Shown here one piece after another: positions 17,775-25,018 of a stretch of DNA of 64,000 nucleotides (positions within the stretch are counted from its first letter, which is position 1; each line of letters starts with the position of its first letter). The notes under the pieces were generated by a model. It was not told the origin of the DNA, made no database searches, and saw only the letters and a list, made by a program, of their open reading frames with translations. Source of the stretch: Bacillota bacterium (GTDB taxonomy: Bacteria > Bacillota > Clostridia > Acetivibrionales > JANLFN01); contig JAEWTV010000112.1 of NCBI GenBank assembly GCA_023397675.1, forward strand, positions 100,573 to 164,572, in the 5' to 3' direction. The translations under genes and the position numbers were made by a program.

Positions 17775-18998
17775 TTATACTATTGTTATTTCTAACCTTA
17801 TATCAATCCAATCTTTTAAACTCTTTAAATTTTTAATATATTGTTTACATTTAACATTTTTGCTAAGCTCTCTTGTTATATATACTTTTAGTTCATTTAG
17901 TTGAGTACAATAATTAAATTCAATATTTTTTAGTACCTCTGCTTCGTCTATATTATTTATCCTCTTTGTTGGTTCTATTGAATCGGCTAAACATAAAACA
18001 AACAGTAATGGATTACTTTTATAGGAAACCATTTTGAATTTCTTTCCAATCAGATATTCTAATTGGTATTCCTTATATAAATTTTCTAAGTTTTTTGGAG
18101 CTTTCCAAATATTATGACACGCTATACAATCAGCAATATAAGCAAATATCTTAAATTGTTCACAGTTAAAACATCTATTGTTGTTATCTATAAAGTCCGT
18201 TGGTCTTTGCCACTGCTTTAAAGTTAAACTCTTTTTTCTGTAATTCTCTACCATTTTGAAGTACATATAATCGGCGCCTGAAATACCGTGATCCATATGT
18301 TTACGTTCATATATAATATATTTAAAATAATTATTCTTAGTTTTATTTAGGTAGTGACTTTTACTAATATTTATACCATTTGAAAAAGCAATTACGCCTT
18401 TGCATACCCTAGTACAAGAGTCACTTAATCTTATTGTGGGTTGTATATATTTGTTTCCTACTGAACTAAAACTATTTGATAAATAACATTTACTCCGAAA
18501 TGGCAAATCAGGTGATACAAATCCAATTTTAGCATGTAAAATTTTATAATAATCCAATCTAGAATTATGAAATCTTCCTATATACTTTTCTCTTACATGT
18601 TCCATTTTCGCATAATGTAATTCCGATAAAATTTTCTGTTCATATAGATAACCGTAATCATGAAATAGACAACTCAGATACCATAAATAGCTAAACGGAT
18701 AACTTTCCCCGGAATTGGAGTAAATTGATAATTCTCGATCTAATTGTTTTTGTAGGTAAATTCCAATAAAGAATACTTTGATTGTATGAGCATTATGTTC
18801 TAAAACCATATCACTATTGTTATTATGTTCAAATTCATTTCGAAATATATGTTCTTTGCTTCCCAACGAAAAGAATTCATTTATAAATTCATATGCTTTT
18901 TGTGGGCATTTTATAGGGTTTATTGTAACTCCGTGATAATAGTCCCAATAAGACTTATCATTATTATGTAAATTATTTATCATTTCATATAAATTCAT
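17775..18998 (-). CDS. HD-domain-like protein of unknown function
   Basis: About 407 residues from the ATG at 18998, which has AGGAGG 11 nt upstream; the open frame continues further upstream into a REP-like repeat and is rejected. The pattern of an HD metal-dependent phosphohydrolase is visible: His in LEHNAHTIKV, the HD pair in CLFHDYGYLYE, His in KHMDHGISGADYM, His in DCIACHNIWK, and Asp in LCLADSIEPTKR. No partner domain, signal or membrane segment is seen. Nucleotide or cyclic-nucleotide hydrolysis is the typical chemistry of the fold, but the substrate is unknown. It is flanked by REP-like copies B and C, in a mosaic region. Confidence 0.7.
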   Translation of the reverse strand: MNLYEMINNLHNNDKSYWDYYHGVTINPIKCPQKAYEFINEFFSLGSKEHIFRNEFEHNNNSDMVLEHNAHTIKVFFIGIYLQKQLDRELSIYSNSGESYPFSYLWYLSCLFHDYGYLYEQKILSELHYAKMEHVREKYIGRFHNSRLDYYKILHAKIGFVSPDLPFRSKCYLSNSFSSVGNKYIQPTIRLSDSCTRVCKGVIAFSNGINISKSHYLNKTKNNYFKYIIYERKHMDHGISGADYMYFKMVENYRKKSLTLKQWQRPTDFIDNNNRCFNCEQFKIFAYIADCIACHNIWKAPKNLENLYKEYQLEYLIGKKFKMVSYKSNPLLFVLCLADSIEPTKRINNIDEAEVLKNIEFNYCTQLNELKVYITRELSKNVKCKQYIKNLKSLKDWIDIRLEITIV

Positions 18999-19050
18999 AA
19001 TGTTATATACCTCCTTTATTCTTGTACGTACAATATAAATTCCAAGTGCG

Positions 19051-19112
19051 AAAGTAAAGGGGATGGGGTTATTGGCAGTATGTATGCCAATAACCCGTCC
19101 CCTTGTCACTTT
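19051..19112. repeat. REP-like inverted repeat, copy C
   Basis: AAAGTAAAGGGGATGGGGTT pairs with AACCCGTCCCCTTGTCACTT; the inner arm TATTGGCAGTA/TATGCCAATA extends the stem almost to the centre. It lies between the HD-domain gene and the next hypothetical gene. Confidence 0.85.
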
Positions 19113-19138
19113 GATAAAGAATGATGTATATAAAATAA

Positions 19139-19924
19139 TTATCTACCAAATATCTTCTGCCAGAATGACTTTTGCTGTTTCTGGAAATCTCCAACAATTC
19201 TTCCTGTTAACCAGAATAATCCGCTTAAAATCCCTCCATTTACCATTTCTCCCTCAATTATTTCTGGGTCAGCTACTACATCTATTTCATCTCCTAAAAC
19301 ACTGACCTTAGCCCATACATATACCTTATTCGTATAAGCATTAGTACACTTCTGGGTGTCAATAATCCTTCCGCTAAAGATTGCCTGTGCTGCAGGTGGT
19401 GTAGTAGTTTCACCATCTGGTTTAAACAACCCAGAAGGTATAAATGATTCAACTGCAAACTTCATTTCGCCTTCCTGAGCATTAAAATATTCCTCTTCAG
19501 ATTTATACCCCTTAATATCATGAGCGAAAGCTGCCAATTGTAGAACTACAACTTGAGGAAGTTTTATGTTATCATAAGTACAAATATCAGGAGTATCAAA
19601 CACAAGAGGGTATCCATCACCTTCCGATTTCCCAGTCCATGCATAAAATGCTCCATCTAATTCGTCGTCACTAGGTCTTATTACTCTTTCTTTAATAAGC
19701 ACATTCATTCGTGTTGAGCCAAAAAAGTGGGGATTCATTCCTATAGCTTCGCTCTTATCATTAAGCTGTCCCCAGAGTTCAATTGCAGAATCTACCTTCC
19801 ATTTAAGGTATACGCCTTTATTTACTCTAATGTGCTCACCCCTATTATATGCCATTTCAAAATAGTCTTGAAATTCATCTCTACTATTTACTGGTATACC
19901 TATACTTGAAAAATGACTGGCCAT
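19139..19924 (-). CDS. Hypothetical protein, 261 aa
   Basis: I do not recognise this family. The start is the ATG at 19924 (MASHFSSIGIPVNS), 8 nt after AGGAG. The N-terminal 150 residues contain WKVDSAIELWGQL, HFFGSTRMNVLI and WTGKSEGDGYPLVF, suggesting a mixed alpha/beta domain. The C-terminal part (VYVWAKVSVLGDEIDVVADP) reads like a small beta-barrel. A Gly/Leu/Trp-rich segment (NGGILSGLFWLTGRIVGDF) and a basic tail end the protein. No signal peptide is present. It is monocistronic and lies next to a REP-like copy. Confidence 0.65.
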   Translation of the reverse strand: MASHFSSIGIPVNSRDEFQDYFEMAYNRGEHIRVNKGVYLKWKVDSAIELWGQLNDKSEAIGMNPHFFGSTRMNVLIKERVIRPSDDELDGAFYAWTGKSEGDGYPLVFDTPDICTYDNIKLPQVVVLQLAAFAHDIKGYKSEEEYFNAQEGEMKFAVESFIPSGLFKPDGETTTPPAAQAIFSGRIIDTQKCTNAYTNKVYVWAKVSVLGDEIDVVADPEIIEGEMVNGGILSGLFWLTGRIVGDFQKQQKSFWQKIFGR

Positions 19925-19942
19925 TTTACACTCTCCTAACAA

Positions 19943-20178
19943 AATAAATGCTAATCATGAAAATCAATCTATTATAGCCATAAGGCATTATCCATCTTTA
20001 AACATCGCTAAAATTTCTATAACGTTTTAAAATAATCGATTTTAAATACATATCAAACCTGCCCCAACAACATTTTTCTTTCAAATCTTTTCCATACCAT
20101 TATAGCTTATCTACAAAATATTTCAATATATTACATTTTATAAAAGGTTTGTGTTCAGACCTTTTGTAAAGGCTCAGT
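19943..20178. other. Intergenic, AT-rich, no gene seen
   Basis: No reading frame with a ribosome binding site on either strand. Simple AT-rich sequence with runs of T/A; the only structured pieces are the 40-bp repeat and the terminator listed next. Confidence 0.5.
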
Positions 20179-20218
20179 GTCTACTTCGCTTTGCTCGCAT
20201 ACTTCCGAGTCGACACCC
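20179..20218. repeat. 40-bp dispersed repeat, copy 1
   Basis: GTCTACTTCGCTTTGCTCGC followed by ATACTTCCGAGTCGACACCC. It matches 23714-23753 at 37 of 40 positions by eye. Both copies are intergenic and lie on either side of the nitroreductase and stalk-protein genes. Confidence 0.75.
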
Positions 20219-20236
20219 CTTCCGATTTCTAAGCAA

Positions 20237-20271
20237 AATAAAAAGCATCACCTAAAGGTGATACTTTTTTG
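20237..20271 (-). terminator. Rho-independent terminator after the nitroreductase gene
   Basis: AAAAAGCATCACC TAAA GGTGATACTTTTTT. It has T-runs on both strands and is about 85 nt after the minus-strand stop. Confidence 0.85.
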
Positions 20272-20354
20272 TCTAAAATGAGCGTCATTGTTACAATTTA
20301 ATTGTTCTTCATTCGTTGCATCGAAGGGAGTGCCTTTTTCTGTTGGGAATCTGT

Positions 20355-21074
20355 TTATCTAATCAAAGCCGCCCCGTTTCCTAATCCAAACTTACCGCCC
20401 GCTCCAATTTCAAAATGGGCTTTGGCAATACCGAGATCAATTGGCTCGTGGTTATCAGTATTTTTTATTTCAGCCGTAACAATACCGGATTTGTAAGAAA
20501 AATGCACCGGTTGCCGGTTATTTGCTGAGGGAGCTTTCTGAACCGCCTTTATTCCCTGAAGAAACCAGTCCGGTGCCGAAGTGTTAGAGGAATAAAGCTC
20601 TTCCAGTGATTTCGTGTGACGATGCACTAGCTTATATATAGTATTCTCTTTCAAGCCCTTTTTCTCAGCTACATTACCGATCGTAATGATACTCAGCAGA
20701 GTTTCGTCCGCAAGAACCTTACAAGGGCAGCGCTTCCGGTTGAACGTAGCGCCAACCCAGCAGGTACCCAGACCAAGTTTTATGGATTCAAGTACAAGAA
20801 GTTCACCGTAATATCCCGCTTTCTCCTTTGCATTCTGATCCGAAGTCTTAGAAACGATTGCAATAAAGCTTCGTACTCCGCTGAACATACCGTAACTAAT
20901 GTTGATCCCTTTAAAGGCTTCACGTCCATCCTCAATAATCTGAATGGATAAACCGCTAAGCTGATTGTATTCATCAATAACTGCCTTTAGTTTACGGATG
21001 CTGTCTGCTGCAATGGGGTTATCTAGGTAGGCACGTCTGGATTGCCGCAATTCAATGGCTTCTAAATCCGTCAT
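20355..21074 (-). CDS. Nitroreductase-family flavoprotein
   Basis: A 239-residue protein of the nitroreductase fold. The N-terminal AIELRQSRRAYLDNPI is the FMN-binding Arg-rich motif, YYGELLVLESIKLGLGTCWVG is the central conserved segment, and KAPSANNRQPVHF and IDLGIAKAHFEIGA occur in the C-terminal half. Members reduce nitro, quinone or other electron-poor compounds with NAD(P)H. The start is the ATG at 21074; AGGAG is 11 nt upstream and a GTG four codons earlier is too close to it. The order of motifs suggests the subgroup in which the active-site loop precedes a longer C-terminal part. Single-gene unit with terminator. Confidence 0.85.
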   Translation of the reverse strand: MTDLEAIELRQSRRAYLDNPIAADSIRKLKAVIDEYNQLSGLSIQIIEDGREAFKGINISYGMFSGVRSFIAIVSKTSDQNAKEKAGYYGELLVLESIKLGLGTCWVGATFNRKRCPCKVLADETLLSIITIGNVAEKKGLKENTIYKLVHRHTKSLEELYSSNTSAPDWFLQGIKAVQKAPSANNRQPVHFSYKSGIVTAEIKNTDNHEPIDLGIAKAHFEIGAGGKFGLGNGAALIR

Positions 21075-21328
21075 ATTATTTCTCACTCCTTTTTGAGTAT
21101 TTTTCTTAATTTAATATAACCTATCATATTTATTATTTTTTCTATTACTTATCTCTCGCTAAGATAGATTTTAAAAGTGTCTCAAAGCTGTACTGCAAAA
21201 AATCCTCCTTTGTAAAGGCGAGGGGTGACATCCGTCTCCTTCGCCGCCATCATCATATTCATATTTCACACTGGCACGTTGATACCACTGTCAGCAACTA
21301 CATGCTTTAGTACTAGGCAGATACTTAT

Positions 21329-21350
21329 AATACTTCTGATTAGAAGTATT
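21329..21350 (-). terminator. Possible terminator hairpin at the stop of the stalk-domain protein
   Basis: Inverted repeat AATACTTC / GAAGTATT directly after the stop codon. The T-tract is poor (ATAAGTATC), so this is a weak call. Confidence 0.4.
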
Positions 21351-23320
21351 TATTCTATATATCCAGTTCTAGTATCAATTAATACCGCTCTTGTCGATTC
21401 GTCGTATCTCACACCAAAATTCATTATTTTACCAAGGTCGCGCAGCTTAAAGTAATTATTTCCACTGATATTGTATGCTGTAAGGTAAGACCACACAATA
21501 TTGTCTTCCGAATCAACCGAAATCCATACTTTAGACATATTAGCTTGACGCGGTATACTGTCTTTGGCAGACATCTCTCCTCCCATGGGTATGTATGGTT
21601 GATTGGCGGTTAGATTAATACGCCCTGACTGGGCATCATATTTCACACTAAATTGTTTCGCTGTGCTGTTCAGCGTATATGCAAGGTCCCTTAGCTTGAA
21701 ATAATTATTGCCATTGATAGTATAGACATCAAATTGAACAGATTTTCCATCAACTAAAATCTTTGAAGAACTGGGATTTACAATTGGCTGCTGAACTGAA
21801 ATAAGCTCTTTGGCGTAATCAATTAGCTTTATAAAACGATATATTCCTTCCGCCGACTGTGCTCGGGTCAACGTTACATTTTCGTCTGGGTTTTTACCCC
21901 ATACGCGCGCTTCTGGGCTTGGCAGGACCATATCAAAAAATGCAAAAGAATCAGCTGTCAATTCGCCATAGGTATTGGGCTGCCAGAGATTTTGTTTGTT
22001 GAGAACCTGATACTTATCCTTAAACGGCTCGGACGTGAGTGCATCGAAAAGGAGTTTTTCAGCTGCGACTGCTGTTAGTACCGTTGACCCGGACGGGACC
22101 TTGCCGACTTTTGCTCCGGTTTTGGCCAGCATTGAGCAAAACTCAGCATATGTGACACTTTCGTTCGGACCATACAAGTCGCCATTAGTAGAAATAATAC
22201 CTCTCTGAGCAAGAGGATTAATATACTCCCACGCCGTACTGTATGTCTTGACGTCGCTGAATATCTGCATATATGCCTCTGCCGTTGTATCCTTAATGTC
22301 GATTTTAACGGTATCTTCTGAACCATCATTATACACAACGGTAAGTGATATAGTATCGCCAGCGTTCATGGTGGACAGGTATTCCCGGCTGACAACACAC
22401 ATGTAGTCGCTGTATGTAACGGCATTTACAGGAGCCTCTTTCCTGTTTATTAGAAATGAATTGGGTTTTTTTGTATAGTCGGTGAAATTGAATATCAGGT
22501 TTGCCTGATAGAGCAAACGTTTATCAAATTCAGCTGTACGAGGCACCAATGAAGGCTGCTCCAGCAACGGATTTTCCTTAGTTGAGCAGACCAACCTATA
22601 CTGTTCAAATACAGGTTCGAAATACCCGCCAACTGTCCCACCGCAAACTGTCTGCCAAGTGTCTTTTGAAAGGTCGATGCTGTTTTTCATTGTGGAATTA
22701 AAAAGGGTTTCAAATGCGTCCCAACTGTTTTTGCCCATAAGAGAGTCACCCCCTAGACCGGCTTTATAAAGTTCTTCCAGTCTTTCCTTCTCATGGGCAT
22801 CGTTTGTAAGCGACCACCAGACTCTTCCTTGAAAGTGCTCATAACCGAGGGACGTGACAACTACATCTAGCCCAGGCGCCTTGAGATTTGCATCTGGTTT
22901 CATATAGAGAGTTATAATACCGTTTTTACTGTCAAATTGCGCTGGGCCGTTCTGGCCTATTGCAGACAGTATCAGTAGCATATCCTGATTATCGGCGGGA
23001 TATTGATCTGTTTTCGTAGTACCTAGTTTATAACGCTCATTGATGAGCTGGGACTGACCATTTATAGAAGCAATACAACGTGTCCAACCATCCTGTGAAC
23101 TGCCTTTTGGCATTCCGGCAACATCAGAGCCGCTACTCACGCTATTGCCGTCGTACCTGATATCATAGAATACTTCGTCACCGAAACTATAATAGAGATA
23201 CGGTGTCCCATTAGGTTGAAAATTATAATAGGACACTACTGGTAAAGGAGCTGCCATCGAAGGCGTAAATAATGAAATCAAAATCGCCAAGAACAATACT
23301 AAAGCAATTATTTTTTTCAT
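21350..23320 (-). CDS. Secreted stalk-domain (copper amine oxidase N-like) protein with SLH-like repeats
   Basis: A 656-residue exported protein. The start is the ATG at 23320 (MKKIIALVLFLAILISLFTP), 9 nt after AAGGAG; the signal peptide ends at about SMAAP. Residues 30-340 are an unrecognised exported domain. Two SLH-like segments follow (FSDVKTYSTAWEYINPLAQ with YGPNESVTYAEFCSMLAKTG, then one ending LTRAQSAEGIYRFIKL). The C-terminus holds two stalk motifs, NGNNYFKLRDLAYTLN and SGNNYFKLRDLGKIMNFG, typical of clostridial surface proteins. It is probably attached to the cell wall. Function of the N-terminal domain is unknown. Confidence 0.85.
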   Translation of the reverse strand: MKKIIALVLFLAILISLFTPSMAAPLPVVSYYNFQPNGTPYLYYSFGDEVFYDIRYDGNSVSSGSDVAGMPKGSSQDGWTRCIASINGQSQLINERYKLGTTKTDQYPADNQDMLLILSAIGQNGPAQFDSKNGIITLYMKPDANLKAPGLDVVVTSLGYEHFQGRVWWSLTNDAHEKERLEELYKAGLGGDSLMGKNSWDAFETLFNSTMKNSIDLSKDTWQTVCGGTVGGYFEPVFEQYRLVCSTKENPLLEQPSLVPRTAEFDKRLLYQANLIFNFTDYTKKPNSFLINRKEAPVNAVTYSDYMCVVSREYLSTMNAGDTISLTVVYNDGSEDTVKIDIKDTTAEAYMQIFSDVKTYSTAWEYINPLAQRGIISTNGDLYGPNESVTYAEFCSMLAKTGAKVGKVPSGSTVLTAVAAEKLLFDALTSEPFKDKYQVLNKQNLWQPNTYGELTADSFAFFDMVLPSPEARVWGKNPDENVTLTRAQSAEGIYRFIKLIDYAKELISVQQPIVNPSSSKILVDGKSVQFDVYTINGNNYFKLRDLAYTLNSTAKQFSVKYDAQSGRINLTANQPYIPMGGEMSAKDSIPRQANMSKVWISVDSEDNIVWSYLTAYNISGNNYFKLRDLGKIMNFGVRYDESTRAVLIDTRTGYIE

Positions 23321-23504
23321 AATATATTCTCCTTTTCGGTTGCAGGTATATTCATTCAAATTCTAATGAGATTTTAGCATATACAATAATGGATTGGAAG
23401 AATTATCTACAACATCCTTTTATTCGTCTTCTATGGGTACCCTCAGAATACAGGGTGACAGTTATCAATTTTTCGACTTATTCTTTATATCATTCTTACA
23501 AATG

Positions 23505-23654
23505 ATAGCACCTTATTTAGTTATCTCTTCAAAGAAAATCAGAGCTAAATTAATATTAACAAAGTATAAATCAATAACTCCTAGAAACGGAAGATATTCA
23601 GTTGAACTAAAAGCAGCAAAAGAAGAGTTTAGTAAAAGGTTTATGAAAGCATAA
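23505..23654 (+). pseudogene. Degenerate C-terminal half of a LAGLIDADG endonuclease
   Basis: A readable 50-residue stretch, IAPYLVISSKKIRAKLILTK followed by YKSITPRNGRYSVELKAAKE and EFSKRFMKA, aligns with the C-terminal third of the intact LAGLIDADG protein encoded at 23854-24261 (EPYLVIHSKKARSQML, TPRNGRYSDKLAESKK). The N-terminal half with the catalytic motif is missing; upstream sequence is unrelated. The duplicated part continues beyond the stop codon: a similar hairpin and the bases TTGGTGGAG follow in both copies, so the duplication covered gene end, terminator and the first bases of the tmRNA 3' end. Confidence 0.75.
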
Positions 23655-23687
23655 AAGGACTATGATTTAATAATCACAGTCCTTTTA
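23652..23687. terminator. Hairpin after the LAGLIDADG remnant
   Basis: AAAAGGACTATGATT / AATCACAGTCCTTTT, a diverged counterpart of the hairpin at 24261-24291. Confidence 0.7.
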
Positions 23688-23713
23688 AAATTGGTGGAGT
23701 CTCAGAGTCGACC

Positions 23714-23753
23714 GTCTGCTTCGCTGTGCTCGCATACTTCCGAGTCGCCACCC
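23714..23753. repeat. 40-bp dispersed repeat, copy 2
   Basis: GTCTGCTTCGCTGTGCTCGC followed by ATACTTCCGAGTCGCCACCC; the partner of 20179-20218. It lies between the LAGLIDADG remnant and the intact LAGLIDADG gene. Confidence 0.75.
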
Positions 23754-23853
23754 GCTGGCGGTTCCTGGCTAATTTTTTATAAACATTTGCACCTTCCAGC
23801 CACTTATAATATAATAAAATCAGAACAATCGTTTGCATCGGGAGGTATATAAT

Positions 23854-24261
23854 ATGACCCCTGAAGAATGTGCCTACATTGCCGGAATCATAGATGGAGA
23901 AGGCAGTATAATGCTGCTAAAATTCCACAGTAATCAATTCCCAGCACCCTGCATAAGCATTGCCTCAACCTCTTTGGAATTACTGGAATGGATTAAAGAT
24001 AAGACAGGCTTTGGAACAATTAAGTCTAAAAAGAACTACAAACCCAAGGTACATCAGGAATCATTTACATATACAATCAGATACAATAATGCCCTGACAC
24101 TTCTCGAAGAAATTGAGCCTTATCTCGTTATACACTCAAAGAAAGCCAGATCACAGATGCTTTTGAATGAATATAAGAATTTAACTCCACGGAATGGCAG
24201 GTACTCAGATAAGCTGGCAGAATCCAAAAAAGATTTATACGAAAGATTTATACACATGTAA
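23854..24261 (+). CDS. Free-standing LAGLIDADG homing endonuclease
   Basis: A 135-residue protein with a single LAGLIDADG motif, AYIAGIIDGEGSI (residues 8-20), so it would work as a homodimer cutting a long asymmetric DNA site. The rest follows the small family: SLELLEWIKDKTGFGTI, FTYTIRYNNALTLLEEIEPYL, and HSKKARSQMLLNEYKNLTPR near the end. The ATG at 23854 has GGGAGG 9 nt upstream. The gene is not inside an intron. It lies immediately beyond the 3' end of ssrA on the opposite strand, 37 bp from the encoded CCA. Possibly it is linked to the group I intron in ssrA, or it is an independent mobile gene; this is inference. Confidence 0.85.
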   Translation: MTPEECAYIAGIIDGEGSIMLLKFHSNQFPAPCISIASTSLELLEWIKDKTGFGTIKSKKNYKPKVHQESFTYTIRYNNALTLLEEIEPYLVIHSKKARSQMLLNEYKNLTPRNGRYSDKLAESKKDLYERFIHM

Positions 24262-24291
24262 AAAGGGTTGTGATTATCATCACAACCCTTT
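24261..24291 (-). terminator. ssrA: Terminator of ssrA
   Basis: Minus-strand stem AAGGGTTGTGAT / ATCACAACCCTT followed by TTTTT, 7 nt beyond the encoded CCA of the tmRNA. It also lies directly after the stop codon of the converging LAGLIDADG gene. Confidence 0.9.
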
Positions 24292-24314
24292 CATGTTTGG
24301 TGGAGGCGAGGGGA

Positions 24315-24595
24315 CATGCTACTCCAATGTCTCCATTGGCACTGACTATATCTTGAACTCGTTTCCGAGTCCCCCGGCGTATTATGGAAGCTAAAATTCA
24401 GTTGACAATTTACAACTGTGTTTCTTCCATCCTAGTACACCTTACACGGTGCCTATGAGTCGATACATGGCTGTTAGGTTTCCCCACATACCACTCGGTA
24501 TTGCCGCCGCCGTCACGCGCTGCGGTTTCACCGATAAAGCCGGATTATCACTTACCTGTCACCAGGCAAGGCGATTCGTTTTTGAGTCGAACCCC
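24315..24595 (-). mobile_element. Group I intron inside ssrA (no ORF)
   Basis: About 281 nt, minus strand. Core elements seen in order: a P2-like hairpin CCTGGTGACAGG; GGCAATACCGAGTGGTAT (P4/P5 region); ATCGACTCATAGGCACC (P7 5' strand and P3 part); the hairpin ACTCG-GAAA-CGAGT with a GNRA loop; AAGATATAGTC, the strongly conserved P7 3' strand, whose AGTC pairs with GACT; and CCAATG-GAGA-CATTGG (P9 with GNRA loop). The last base (24315, G in the RNA) would be the omega-G. The 5' exon CGAC and the next bases TC can pair with GAATCG in the intron to make P1. No protein is encoded inside. Self-splicing is required to make functional tmRNA. Confidence 0.9.
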
Positions 24596-24823
24596 TGTCC
24601 GAAACCATATCCACAAGAGCTTCTACGGGTGTATCCTGCATTTTAACATTCCCTACGGTGCACTCCCACAGGCAGGATTACACTTTCAGTATCCTTTAAA
24701 TACTGTTACAGCTCAAGGCTACCGCTGCAAAAGTTCCAGCATTTAACCTTCCTATGCCGAAGGCCTGACTTAATGACGCCAGCTACCCAAGGTGCAGGAA
24801 CCTTGGACTGACGGTTAGCAGTA

Positions 24824-24865
24824 TTAAGCTGCTAAAGCTAATGAATAATTATTATTATTTTTAGC
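24824..24865 (-). other. ssrA: tmRNA tag-peptide reading frame
   Basis: The internal mRNA-like part reads GCT AAA AAT AAT AAT AAT TAT TCA TTA GCT TTA GCA GCT TAA. With the alanine charged on tmRNA, the tag would be A-AKNNNNYSLALAA. The C-terminal LAA is the ClpXP/SspB-type degron; clpX and clpP are both in this window. The Asn run and the AT-rich codons are notable. Confidence 0.9.
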
Positions 24866-24971
24866 GTTTAATTTTAGTTTCTCGTTTTTTAAGAGGCCAA
24901 CGAGAATCCTCTACCCGCTACCCAAGTCCCAACAATCCCGTCGAAACCAATACGCCCCCAAATATAAAATC

Positions 24972-25003
24972 AATGTACAGTGTACAATTTACAATGTACA
25001 GTT
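24972..25003. repeat. Short palindromic repeat (TGTACA family), left flank of the four-helix-bundle gene
   Basis: Contains the 20-mer TGTACAATTTACAATGTACA (24981-25000). Its inverted partner is at 25416-25448 on the other side of the gene, and a solo copy is at 57868-57897. Confidence 0.8.
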
Positions 25004-25018
25004 GAAGGCTGATTAAAT

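Larger units (their letters stand above)
24298..24959 (-). ncRNA. ssrA: tmRNA gene (ssrA), interrupted by a group I intron in the T-loop
   Basis: The 5' end GGGGGCGTATTGGTTTCGAC (minus strand, from 24959) is the classic tmRNA start. The 3' end CGCCTCCACCA (24298-24308) encodes CCA and pairs with the 5' end as a 7-bp acceptor stem that has the G3-U70 alanine identity pair. The T-arm is split: AGGGGTTCGAC ends at 24596 and TCCCCT resumes at 24314, with 281 nt between them. Joined, they give a perfect T-stem and the loop TTCGACT. The mature RNA would be about 381 nt. Upstream on the same strand lies smpB, its protein partner. The RNA rescues stalled ribosomes and tags the nascent peptide for proteolysis. 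Confidence 0.97.

Noticed and set aside
23688..23710. Possible tRNA 3' end (GACTCCACCA on the minus strand)
   Set aside because: Counting back, the T-arm and acceptor lengths do not fit a tRNA and no matching 5' half was found; it is better explained as a copied fragment of the ssrA edge.
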